This document shows, piece after piece, positions 34,296 through 41,762 of a stretch of 43,063 bases of DNA. The position numbers and the translations under genes were made by a program. Every line of letters starts with the position of its first letter. Position 1 is the stretch's first letter. The notes below the pieces were generated by a model, which searched no databases, was not told the origin of the DNA, and worked only from the letters and a program-made list of their open reading frames with translations. This stretch comes from Ornithinibacillus contaminans (GTDB lineage: Bacteria; Bacillota; Bacilli; Bacillales; Amphibacillaceae): assembly GCF_001038425.2 (NCBI RefSeq), contig NZ_LDPV02000001.1, positions 1 to 43,063 of the forward strand, written 5' to 3'.

Positions 34296-34662
34296 TGGTT
34301 AAGAACTAATGCTGTGGTTAAGCGAATGGAAAGAATGAACCTTCAAAAAAAGCCCTCTATAATAGAGGGATGATAATCATCACCAAGCCATTATAAAGGA
34401 CCCTTACAACTTTATCTTACCTTATCTAAATGGTTTGGTAAATGATTATGTTTTACGTTTTTATGTTGATCCAACGTACATAATTAGAAATTTTGAGCGC
34501 TCAAATTTCTCCTATTCAGCTCATTTGCTGGAGTAGTTGGTCAAACTTTTTAACCATAGATACGATTGTTACTTGTTTTTACTATGAAGAGTTAGGTTCT
34601 TCTCATTCGTTTCATCCGCAACATTAGCTTAAAATATATTATCTAAAAAGGAGCAGTAAAAT
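34296..34662. other. Intergenic region between yclP and yclQ with Fur-like palindrome and structured DNA
   Basis: No gene is seen in these 367 bases. Notable items: a hairpin CCCTCTA/TAGAGGG at 34353-34369 which on the minus strand is followed by seven T and so looks like a terminator for an antisense transcript; a perfect 13-bp palindrome GATGAT-A-ATCATC (34369-34381) equal to the core of a Fur box; and a near-perfect palindrome centred on GAGCGCTC with AGAAATTT/AAATTTCT arms (34486-34510). The minus strand near 34510-34545 holds a short reading VKKFDQLLQQMS then stop, perhaps a relic. Confidence 0.45.
34353..34381 (-). terminator. Minus-strand terminator-like hairpin next to a Fur-like palindrome
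   Basis: CCCTCTA (34353-34359) and TAGAGGG (34363-34369) pair around three bases. Read on the minus strand the stem is followed by GCTTTTTTT. No annotated gene on that strand needs it, so it may end an unseen small RNA. The adjacent GATGATAATCATC is a candidate Fur half-box core. Confidence 0.4.
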
Positions 34663-35622
34663 ATGAAGAAACTATCATTATTATTAGGTATCAGTATACT
34701 ATTTATTATATTGGCAGCTTGTGGAAGTACAGATGAAGGAAACTCAGGTGAGGGAAGCTCAACGGATGGTGCTGAAACTGCTACAACCATTTCCATTGAA
34801 CACGAGCTTGGCAAAACAGATGTGCCAGTTAATCCTGAGAAAGTTGCTGTGTTTGATTTTGGTACTTTAGATACACTAGATAAGCTAGGTGTTGAGGTAG
34901 CTGGTGTGCCACAAGGAAATATTCCAGAATATCTAGCAAAATATGAAAGTGATGACTATACAAATCTAGGATCGCTAAAAGAACCTGATTTTGAAGCAAT
35001 TGCAGAACTTGATCCAGATCTTATTATCATTTCTGGTAGACAATCTTCGCTGTATGATCAACTAACGGAAATTGCGCCAACCATTTATTTAGGAGTGGAT
35101 ACAACTAGATATATGGATTCCTTTAAAGAAAATCTAGATGTAATTGGAAAGATTTTTGAAAAAGAAGACGAAGTACAAACAGAGTTAACTGCAATTGAAG
35201 ATGCAATTACAGGTTTGAAAGAAAAAGCAGAAGCAAGTGGGAATAATGCCCTTATCATTTCAGCGAATGACGATAAGATTAGTGCATACGGATCTAATTC
35301 TCGATTCGGTATTATTCATGATGTATTTGGTTTAGAACCGGTTGATACTAATATTGAAGCTTCAACTCACGGGATGAATGTAACGTTTGAATATGTAGTC
35401 GAGAAGGATCCGGATATTCTTTATGTTATTGACCGAGGCGCTGCTATTGACGCTGGTGAAACTACAGCATCACAGCTTGTAGAAAATAAATTAGTAGAGA
35501 ATACGAAAGCATATCAAAACGACAATATCGTATATCTAAATCCAGATTACTGGTACCTATCAGGTGGCGGATTAATCTCTGTTGCTGAAATGGTTGAGGA
35601 AATTACTGCAAGTGTAGAGTAA
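34663..35622 (+). CDS. yclQ: Iron-siderophore substrate-binding lipoprotein
   Basis: A 319-residue class III (FepB/FatB-type) binding protein. The signal peptide KKLSLLLGISILFIILAACG has an LAAC lipobox; a Gly/Ser-rich linker follows; then HELGKTDVPVNPEKVAVFDFGTL..GVEVAGVP opens lobe 1, IAELDPDLIIISGRQSSLYDQL is the conserved interlobe region, a long helix bridges to lobe 2, and YLNPDYWYLSGGGL lies near the C-terminus. AAAAAGGAG lies 9 bases before the ATG. It is separated from yclNOP by 367 bases, so it may have its own promoter and be made in excess of the membrane parts. Confidence 0.88.
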   Translation: MKKLSLLLGISILFIILAACGSTDEGNSGEGSSTDGAETATTISIEHELGKTDVPVNPEKVAVFDFGTLDTLDKLGVEVAGVPQGNIPEYLAKYESDDYTNLGSLKEPDFEAIAELDPDLIIISGRQSSLYDQLTEIAPTIYLGVDTTRYMDSFKENLDVIGKIFEKEDEVQTELTAIEDAITGLKEKAEASGNNALIISANDDKISAYGSNSRFGIIHDVFGLEPVDTNIEASTHGMNVTFEYVVEKDPDILYVIDRGAAIDAGETTASQLVENKLVENTKAYQNDNIVYLNPDYWYLSGGGLISVAEMVEEITASVE

Positions 35623-35630
35623 AACAAATA

Positions 35631-35661
35631 AAGGCAATCCACAAATTGTGGGTTGCTTTTT
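35631..35661 (+). terminator. Intrinsic terminator after yclQ
   Basis: GCAATCCACA (35634-35643) and TGTGGGTTGC (35647-35656) form a 10-bp stem with one GU pair and a 3-base loop, followed by TTTTT. Confidence 0.85.
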
Positions 35662-35831
35662 CTATGCAATCAGTTTGTAAAAATCGTCTTATTTGTAATG
35701 AACTTGTTAATAGTGCCTTAAATGGTTGATATAGCAGGGACGCTGACGCTTCTAGCCTATACCTCTGCCTTGCGTTACTAGTGGGAAGTATGGTTGAATA
35801 GTAATACAACGTTTAGGAAATGAGGAATAGC

Positions 35832-36533
35832 ATGAAAAAACTATTTAGTTTACTAATGATACTTGGTTTAATAGTCGTTTTAGCAGCTTGCGGTGATGAT
35901 AAGGAAGAAGAAAGTAAGAAGGATAAGGAAGAAGAAGCTGCACCAACCGAAATTACCATGAATGAAGACGAAAAGGTAGAAAATGATAAAGTGGTTGTAC
36001 GTATCAATGATACCGAAATTACTGGTGAGCGCTATAACACGGTATACCTACAAACAAAAATGCGTGTCTACCAATTTGGACAAGACATTGAGGATAAAGA
36101 CAATATTAAAGAAGTAACCCTAAATGAAATTATTGCACAAGAGCTTATTAAGCAAGAAGCAGATAAGCAAGGTGTAGAAGTAACGGATGAGGAAGTACAA
36201 ACAGAATTTGATAAATTAAAATCAGAGAACGAGGAGTCATTTGCCTCCTATCTAGAGCAATATAATTTAACGGAGGAAACGTTGAAGGATCAAATCCGTT
36301 TCTCTACTACGTTGGAAAAATATATGGCAGATCACATTGAGACAGAAGAAGTCACGGATGATGATATTAAAGAAACCTATGATCAGTTAAAAGAAGAAAT
36401 GGATGACATGATGGCTTTTGAAGAAGCGGAGCCGCTAATTAAGGAACAGCTAGCGCAGCAACGTGAAGCAGATGCACTACAAGCAAAAGTAGAAGCATTA
36501 ATGAAAGAATCAGAAATTGAAAAACTAATATAA
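35832..36533 (+). CDS. SurA-N-type lipoprotein without a PPIase domain
   Basis: A 233-residue lipoprotein: signal peptide ending in LAAC, a very acidic/lysine-rich linker (about 22-45), then a helical SurA N-terminal-like chaperone domain (VVVRINDTEITGERYNTVYL, LNEIIAQELIKQEADKQGVE, VTDEEVQTEFDKLKSENEES, YNLTEETLKDQIRFSTTLEK). In PrsA a parvulin domain would follow. Here the chain goes straight from ETYDQLKEEMDDM to a closing helix (LIKEQLAQQREADALQAKVE), so no catalytic proline isomerase is present. Likely an extracytoplasmic holdase. The ATG at 35832 has GAGG 6 bases upstream. Confidence 0.84.
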   Translation: MKKLFSLLMILGLIVVLAACGDDKEEESKKDKEEEAAPTEITMNEDEKVENDKVVVRINDTEITGERYNTVYLQTKMRVYQFGQDIEDKDNIKEVTLNEIIAQELIKQEADKQGVEVTDEEVQTEFDKLKSENEESFASYLEQYNLTEETLKDQIRFSTTLEKYMADHIETEEVTDDDIKETYDQLKEEMDDMMAFEEAEPLIKEQLAQQREADALQAKVEALMKESEIEKLI

Positions 36534-36547
36534 GTTTTGTTACGGAA

Positions 36548-36703
36548 GAGGCTAGGACATAAGTAAAATGGGAAGATGAATTGACGAACAATGCACTGAT
36601 TCAGCGAAGTATATTCCCGAAGCGGGTATCGTGCACCAACGTTCGGATTTTATCTAACCATAGACACTTATTGACCAGTCTCTTCTGTTACTTTTCCCGC
36701 CTC
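36548..36703. repeat. Dispersed intergenic repeat, copy A (short form)
   Basis: GAGGCTAGGACATAAGTAA at the left and the complement of GAGGCGGGAAAAGTAA at the right form imperfect terminal inverted repeats. The first 90 bases match the repeat at the right end of the window (42743 onward) almost base for base: GACATAAGTAAAATG, GACGAACAATGCACTGATT and AAGTATATTCCCG-AGCGGGTATCGTGC. The other copy has an extra 235 bases after TTAGCG. No protein is encoded. Confidence 0.7.
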
Positions 36704-36719
36704 TCATATTAGGTAGGTA

Positions 36720-36820
36720 CGCTGAATTATTGTTGGCAACGCTGATTAATCATTATTTACGCTAAAATAGCTTGGTTCCCGCTGAATTAAGAGCTATCAT
36801 CGCTGAATCCAGTCCGTATC
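36720..36820 (+). repeat. Degenerate array with a 20-bp period (CGCTGAATTA units)
   Basis: Five units begin at 36720, 36740, 36760, 36780 and 36801: CGCTGAATTA, CGCTGATTAA, CGCTAAAATA, CGCTGAATTA, CGCTGAATCC, each followed by 10 or 11 bases without common sequence. The remaining gap from about 36821 to the murB start has no recognised feature. Spacing of 20 bases places the conserved blocks on about the same DNA face every two turns. Confidence 0.65.
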
Positions 36821-37006
36821 CGTCCAACTAAACAGGCTATAAGCATGACGAATCATAAAGAGGAGCTACCTACCATATAGTTATAAAGGTCTTCTATATT
36901 CAAAAATGTACTTAGCACCTCAATAAGTGGCAAGAATTTGGGAAATACCTTACAATAAAACAGATGATGAATGGAAACGAAGGAATTTGTTAAAGGAATG
37001 ATTTAA

Positions 37007-37924
37007 TTGATCAATCATCATGTACTGGAAAAGTTAATTAACATTACATCAGAGAAAAATGTGATGGTTAATGAGCCTTTAAAAAAACATACGTATACAT
37101 GTCTTGGTGGAGCTGCTGATTTTTATGTGACACCAGAGACTTATGAACAAGTCCAACAAATCGTAAAGCTAGCCAAACAAGATTCTATTCCATTTACCTT
37201 ACTTGGTAACGGATCGAACCTAATTGTTAAAGACGGTGGCATTCGGGGTATTGTATTGAATTTGAATAGCTTAGCTGACATTAAAACGGTGGGCAATAAA
37301 GTGGTTGCACAAAGTGGTGCTCGGATTATTGATGTGTCGAGAGAAGCTTTAAAGCAACGACTAACAGGGCTGGAATTTGCTTGTGGCATTCCTGGATCTG
37401 TCGGTGGTGCGCTTTACATGAATGCAGGTGCTTATGGTGGTGAAATAAAAGATGTTCTAGAAAGTGCGGTTGTTGTCGACTCAAATGGTGATTTAGTAAC
37501 CTTGAATGCTGCCGAACTCAACTTAGAATATCGTCGAAGTAATATCCCGGATAACGGATATATTGTCTTAGAGGGAACCTTCTCACTAAAGCCAGGAGAA
37601 TATGAAGAAATAAAAGCGGTTATGGACGACTTGACCTATAAACGAGAATCAAAACAGCCTCTCGAATATCCTTCCTGTGGTAGCGTATTTAAACGTCCGC
37701 CAGGTTATTATGCAGGTAAATTGATACAAGATAGTGGATTACAGGGTACGCAGATTGGTGGGGCACAAGTGTCCTTAAAACATGCAGGTTTTATTGTAAA
37801 CAAAGACAATGCCACTGCGGAGGAATATATTCGCTTAATCCGTCACGTACAAGCAACCGTAAACGAAAAATTCGGTGTGAAGCTAGAACGTGAGGTACGC
37901 ATTATTGGGGAAGATTTAGAGTAA
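37007..37924 (+). CDS. murB: UDP-N-acetylenolpyruvoylglucosamine reductase
   Basis: Reduces UDP-GlcNAc-enolpyruvate to UDP-MurNAc in the cytoplasm, with FAD and NADPH. A 305-residue type II MurB: the FAD-binding domain shows YTCLGGAADFYVTPET, FTLLGNGSNLIVKDGGIRG and GLEFACGIPGSVGGALYMNA; the substrate domain shows LEYRRSNIP, YPSCGSVFKRPPGYYAGKLI (catalytic Ser) and IGGAQVSLKHAGFIVN; the catalytic Glu is in LEREVRIIGE. It starts with TTG behind AAAGGAA. It is alone, outside a division/cell wall cluster, like the stand-alone MurB of other Bacillaceae. Confidence 0.94.
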   Translation: MINHHVLEKLINITSEKNVMVNEPLKKHTYTCLGGAADFYVTPETYEQVQQIVKLAKQDSIPFTLLGNGSNLIVKDGGIRGIVLNLNSLADIKTVGNKVVAQSGARIIDVSREALKQRLTGLEFACGIPGSVGGALYMNAGAYGGEIKDVLESAVVVDSNGDLVTLNAAELNLEYRRSNIPDNGYIVLEGTFSLKPGEYEEIKAVMDDLTYKRESKQPLEYPSCGSVFKRPPGYYAGKLIQDSGLQGTQIGGAQVSLKHAGFIVNKDNATAEEYIRLIRHVQATVNEKFGVKLEREVRIIGEDLE

Positions 37925-37960
37925 AAAGAAGCTGCGCAATTTCAATCGCGCAGCTTCTTT
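37925..37960. terminator. Bidirectional terminator between murB and ehuA
   Basis: Perfect 13-bp arms AAAGAAGCTGCGC (37925-37937) and its complement (37948-37960) enclose a 10-base loop between two converging stop codons. Confidence 0.88.
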
Positions 37961-37961
37961 A

Positions 37962-38780
37962 TTAGTTTCTAAACCGGTGCAGGAATTGCTGTAATCGTTC
38001 ATTGGTAGACTCTTCCAGTACTTCACTTGGTGTTCCTTGTTCGGCAATGACACCATTATCTAAGAAGATAACGCGATCGGCAATATCAAGTGCGAATTCC
38101 ATTTCGTGCGTAACAAGAACCATCGCCATTTCGCCTTCTTTGGCAATATCGCGAATGACCTCTAGCACCTCGCCAACTAATTCGGGATCAAGCGCCGAGG
38201 TAACCTCATCAAATAGCATGATTTTTGGTCGCATTACTAACGCACGAGCCATCGCAACCCGTTGTTTTTGCCCACCAGATAATTGATTCGGATATTGTTC
38301 CAATTTATCTCCAAGCCCAACCTTCTCAAGCATTTCAATGGAGCGTTTTCTAGCACTTTCCTTATCTTCCTTTTGCACTTGAATAGGTGCTGTCATACAA
38401 TTTTGTAGGATTGTCATATGTGGGAAGAGATTGAAATGCTGAAAAACCATCCCGATATCACCACGTACCGCACGTAGATGCTTTTCATTTGCAGGAACTA
38501 GTTTGCCGTTTTTCTCCATATGCCATAAGTTTTGTCCATCCACAATAATTTCTCCTGAAGTTGGTTGCTCTAAGGTCATAAGCATGCGGATAATAGTTGT
38601 TTTCCCAGATCCACTTGGTCCGATTAATGCCACCTTTTCGCCCGGCATAATATCCAAGTTCAACCCTTTTAGAACCTCGACATCTCCGAATGATTTATGG
38701 ACATTCTTATATTCTACAATCGGTTTTGTGTTGGTATTAGTGGTAACATGGTTTCGTTTCCTATCTACGGATATGGTCAT
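37962..38780 (-). CDS. ehuA: Ectoine/hydroxyectoine ABC transporter ATP-binding protein
   Basis: A 272-residue polar amino acid-type ATPase: Walker [28 protein letters not shown], signature LSGGQKQRVAMARALV, Walker [18 protein letters not shown] and LVTHEMEFA. The Walker B run reads DEVTSALD, with Val instead of Pro, as in some family members. The start overlaps the ehuD stop by ATGA. It is the last gene of an ehuB-C-D-A cluster and ends at a strong terminator. Substrate assignment rests on the neighbouring EhuB-like binding protein. Confidence 0.83.
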   Translation of the reverse strand: MTISVDRKRNHVTTNTNTKPIVEYKNVHKSFGDVEVLKGLNLDIMPGEKVALIGPSGSGKTTIIRMLMTLEQPTSGEIIVDGQNLWHMEKNGKLVPANEKHLRAVRGDIGMVFQHFNLFPHMTILQNCMTAPIQVQKEDKESARKRSIEMLEKVGLGDKLEQYPNQLSGGQKQRVAMARALVMRPKIMLFDEVTSALDPELVGEVLEVIRDIAKEGEMAMVLVTHEMEFALDIADRVIFLDNGVIAEQGTPSEVLEESTNERLQQFLHRFRN

Positions 38781-39493
38781 GAGATTATCGCTCCTTTACT
38801 TTCTTGAAGTGCAGCTTTTTTATCAAAGCGGCGATTTAATTTCGTTTCCAATTTATTAATTAGTATTGCTGAAGGATAGCTTAATACTAAGAAAATGATT
38901 GCAACAATTGTATAGGCTTCTAAATAACGGAAATTGTTGGCACCATATGTTTCTGCCATCGCTAGAATTCCGACTACACCAATGGTTGAAGCTAAAGGTA
39001 CTTCCTTAAACATAATAATTAAGTAGTTTCCTAACATTGGTATAGTAGGCGGAATTGCTTGTGGTAATATAATTTTAGTCCATTTTTGCCTAGTAGAAAA
39101 GTTGAGTGCTCTAGATGCCTCCCATTGTCCTTGTTCCACACCTTCAATTCCTGATCGATATACCTCGCCAATGTATGTGCTGAAATGTATACCGAGCCCT
39201 ATAATGGCGCAAGGAATAGGCGCGAGTGTTACACCAATTCCAGGAATCATTGGCCAAGCATAAAATAGAAAGAAAAGCTGTACAAGTGGTGGGGTAGAGC
39301 GAATGAATTCCATTGTCCACGTCACGAGCCAATGGATTGGTTTAAATTGGATTCTTCTTAGAAAGGTCCAGACAAATCCAAATACTAGTGCAAATACATA
39401 ACAAGCAAATGTTAATCCTATTGTAACACCAATCCCTTTTAAAATGATTGGGAAGGCTTCAAAGAACATCTCCCATTTCCAATTGATATTCAA
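38777..39493 (-). CDS. ehuD: Ectoine/hydroxyectoine ABC transporter permease
   Basis: A 238-residue permease of the HisM family. The N-terminus FFEAFPIILKGIGVTIGLTF begins the fold, MEFIRSTPPLVQLFFLFYAWP is the conserved periplasmic-face helix, and the ATPase contact loop is EASRALNFSTRQKWTKIILPQAI. About five membrane segments are visible. It starts with TTG, overlapping the ehuC stop by four bases (TTGA), with GGTGG upstream, so it is coupled to ehuC. Confidence 0.84.
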   Translation of the reverse strand: MNINWKWEMFFEAFPIILKGIGVTIGLTFACYVFALVFGFVWTFLRRIQFKPIHWLVTWTMEFIRSTPPLVQLFFLFYAWPMIPGIGVTLAPIPCAIIGLGIHFSTYIGEVYRSGIEGVEQGQWEASRALNFSTRQKWTKIILPQAIPPTIPMLGNYLIIMFKEVPLASTIGVVGILAMAETYGANNFRYLEAYTIVAIIFLVLSYPSAILINKLETKLNRRFDKKAALQESKGAIIS

Positions 39494-40209
39494 AGTCTCG
39501 CCACCCCTCTTTTAGAAATTTGTTCTCCTTTTCTAGTAAGGAAGATTAATGGCAATGCCATAATAAAGTAGAAAATTAATAGTAATAGATAAACAGTTGG
39601 TGCCTGTGATAGGTCAGTACTTCTTAAAATGTTACCATGGTATAAAATATCGGTCATACCAATTAAGGAAACAAGTGAGGTTGCTTTAAGCATTTGAATA
39701 AGGTAGTTACCGAATTCAGGTAGCATCATCCGAACAGCTTGCGGAAAAATAATAAGGCGCATGCGCTGAAATCGAGATAAATTAAGGGCGATAGAGGCTT
39801 CTGATTGTCCTTTATCCACTGCCAAAATGGAGCCACGTACAATTTCAGACATATAGGCACCATAATTTAACGATATGGCAAGAACGCCAGCAAACAATTG
39901 GTTATCGATTGATAAATCAAACAGCATCGGAATGGCATAGTATAACCAAAACAATTGTACGATTAACGACGTCCCACGAAAGATTTCAACGTAAAAGGTG
40001 GTTAAGCCACTAATTAACCGATTGTTTGATAGTCGGCAAAGCCCTGCAATAAAGGCAAACAAATAACCAAAAATGACCGATAGGACAAGTACAGTAATGG
40101 TTATATCGATCCCTTTCATTAAAATAGGAAAAACATCTATAATGGCATTAATCTTAATCACTCCTTCTAAAAATGATGAGTACAGCTTGAACAATCGCTG
40201 ATTTTTCAC
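39490..40209 (-). CDS. ehuC: Ectoine/hydroxyectoine ABC transporter permease
   Basis: A permease of the HisM family, partner of EhuD: AIIDVFPILMKGIDITITVL, FYVEIFRGTSLIVQLFWLYY, and contact loop EASIALNLSRFQRMRLIIFPQAV. The frame opens at a GTG at 40209 (239 residues), but that codon has no good ribosome site. A strong AGAAGGAG lies about 57 bases inside, 8 bases before an ATT codon at 40152; no ATG, GTG or TTG is suitably placed there. The native protein may thus start near IINAIIDV with about 220 residues, the usual length. A terminator-like stem separates it from ehuB. Confidence 0.8.
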   Translation of the reverse strand: MKNQRLFKLYSSFLEGVIKINAIIDVFPILMKGIDITITVLVLSVIFGYLFAFIAGLCRLSNNRLISGLTTFYVEIFRGTSLIVQLFWLYYAIPMLFDLSIDNQLFAGVLAISLNYGAYMSEIVRGSILAVDKGQSEASIALNLSRFQRMRLIIFPQAVRMMLPEFGNYLIQMLKATSLVSLIGMTDILYHGNILRSTDLSQAPTVYLLLLIFYFIMALPLIFLTRKGEQISKRGVARL

Positions 40210-40247
40210 TTATTTTTTGTGAAAATACGTATCGTAACAGACAAAAA

Positions 40248-40286
40248 CCATAGGGTTAGACCCCCTAAACGGGGTGAACCCTATGG
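40248..40286 (-). terminator. Attenuating stem-loop between ehuB and ehuC
   Basis: CCATAGGGTT (40248-40257) and AACCCTATGG (40277-40286) pair, with an inner CCCC/GGGG pairing. On the minus strand the stem is followed by TTTTTG. Placed between binding protein and permease genes it probably lowers read-through or protects the upstream message, giving more EhuB than membrane parts. Confidence 0.78.
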
Positions 40287-40316
40287 AGTCTTGTTTACAT
40301 CTCATGTTAGTTTGTC

Positions 40317-41195
40317 TTATATGTCACCATTACAAATTTTTTCGGTTGTAATGTCATCAGGCACCATATTCATTTGTGCGCTAAAGCCATTTTTTTCTAA
40401 GAGTTCAGCTATAGTACCATCTTCTTTAAGCTCAGCAAGCTTTTCATTATAGGCATCGACTAACGCTTCATCCTCTAAATTGAATGCCGCAGCACCATAG
40501 CTTGGTACCCCTTCTACATCAGGCTGTTCAAAGGTCTCCACAAACTCTAAGTTATCCGAATTAGCCGAGTTCATGGCATCCTTAATCGTCATTTCTGTTG
40601 CTGTTGTTGCATCAGCTCGCCCTGATTCCACTGCGGCAATAGATGCTGGAATATCAGGAACAGCTAGAATCTGATCAGGATCAACACCCGCGTCTGTTAA
40701 AAAGTCATTTTCCGTTGCACCAGTCATCACCGCAATCACGGCATCAGGATTCGCTGCAATATCCTCGTAGCTTTCTAGATTAAGTGGATTACCAGACTCC
40801 ACAATTAAACCTTCCCCATACATCATTTCCGGTTCGGCGAATGCAGCATTCTCACAACGATTTGGCTGAATTGCCATACCCGCCGTAATCACGTCAAATT
40901 GTCCAGCGTTTAGTCCAGAGATGAGCTGGCCGAATTCTAATAACTGTGAATCCATTTCATCAATACCAAGTTCAGTAAATACGGCCTTTGCAATATCTAC
41001 TGCTGCCCCTTTTAATTCACCATCTTCTCCTTGATAGGCATAGGGCTTTTCATTGGCGAATCCAATGGTTACCTTTCCTTCTTCTTGTAGTCTGGCTAAT
41101 TTATCTTCTTCCCCATTACCACTTGTCTCGCCTGAACCACAAGCTGCTAACAGGATTGATATGGATACAATCGAAGCTAGTAATACTTTTTTCAT
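40317..41195 (-). CDS. ehuB: Ectoine/hydroxyectoine substrate-binding lipoprotein
   Basis: A 292-residue family 3 binding protein with signal peptide MKKVLLASIVSISILLAACG (LAAC lipobox). After the linker: EEGKVTIGFANEKPYAYQ, LKGAAVDIAKAVFTELGI, FGQLISGLNAGQFDVITAGM followed by AIQPNRCENAAFAEPEMMYG. The NRC segment with its Cys and the whole pattern fit EhuB of ectoine importers. ATG at 41195 chosen as the natural signal peptide start, with AGGAGG 12 bases upstream. A compatible-solute importer fits a salt-tolerant host that can scavenge ectoine. Confidence 0.85.
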   Translation of the reverse strand: MKKVLLASIVSISILLAACGSGETSGNGEEDKLARLQEEGKVTIGFANEKPYAYQGEDGELKGAAVDIAKAVFTELGIDEMDSQLLEFGQLISGLNAGQFDVITAGMAIQPNRCENAAFAEPEMMYGEGLIVESGNPLNLESYEDIAANPDAVIAVMTGATENDFLTDAGVDPDQILAVPDIPASIAAVESGRADATTATEMTIKDAMNSANSDNLEFVETFEQPDVEGVPSYGAAAFNLEDEALVDAYNEKLAELKEDGTIAELLEKNGFSAQMNMVPDDITTEKICNGDI

Positions 41196-41231
41196 AAAAT
41201 GAAAAATCCTCCTCATAATTTTCAGTTGTAA

Positions 41232-41283
41232 TGACAAGCTGTCAACTGCTTGAATGACGTATGCTTACTTTCAGGAACGTTCC
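41232..41283. promoter_or_regulatory. Two palindromes upstream of ehuB
   Basis: TGACA-AGC-TGTCA (41232-41244) and GGAACGTTCC (41274-41283) are perfect inverted repeats 37 to 51 bases and 79 to 88 bases upstream of the ehuB start, where a regulator of the importer could bind. The rest of the 357-base gap up to ytzI holds no gene that I can support; an extended -10 (TGTTAAAAT, 41552-41560) near its right end is a probable ytzI promoter. Confidence 0.4.
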
Positions 41284-41594
41284 GATAAGTATGTAAAAAT
41301 TACCAATTACCTATTGCATGCAAGATAGAATAGTTGGCTGCAAACAGTTATAGTTTCATGGTATCGGTTCAAGGTAGGAGGTTCAAACGTGATATAGTTA
41401 GATTATTTTAAATTAATTGCCGTTTCATGGAGTGAGAATCGAACAGCTCGTGTATTCGAAAAGATACTGAAATATCGTATTAAATGCTACAAAATCCTTA
41501 TATTTTGACAGAATACTAGCATTAATTTGCGTCTTACTTATCTAACAATTATGTTAAAATAGGAGTCATACAGGATGGAAAAGGAGAGTCAGGA

Positions 41595-41762
41595 ATGATC
41601 TGGTTTATTATATTAGGAATTATTATTGTGATCGGCGTGTTAGCATTGTCAGTTATGACTACGTCAAAGGGTTATGCCTATAAGCATACGGTTGATCCAT
41701 TACCAACGGTTCAAGAGAAGGAAGAACAACAAAATGATCATAATGGAAGGGAACAATCCTAG
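41595..41762 (+). CDS. ytzI: YtzI-like small membrane protein
   Basis: A 55-residue protein: one membrane segment (residues 2-21, IWFIILGIIIVIGVLALSVM), then TTSKGYAYKHTVDPLP, which I recognise as the core of the B. subtilis YtzI family, and a hydrophilic tail. AAAGGAG lies about 8 bases before the ATG. Function unknown. Its TAG is directly followed by the ATG of the next gene, so the two share a transcript. An extended -10 box lies 34 bases upstream. Confidence 0.75.
   Translation: MIWFIILGIIIVIGVLALSVMTTSKGYAYKHTVDPLPTVQEKEEQQNDHNGREQS

Noticed and set aside
36720-36820. CRISPR array
   Set aside because: Repeats are only about 10 bases with 10-base spacers and degenerate; no cas genes are near.
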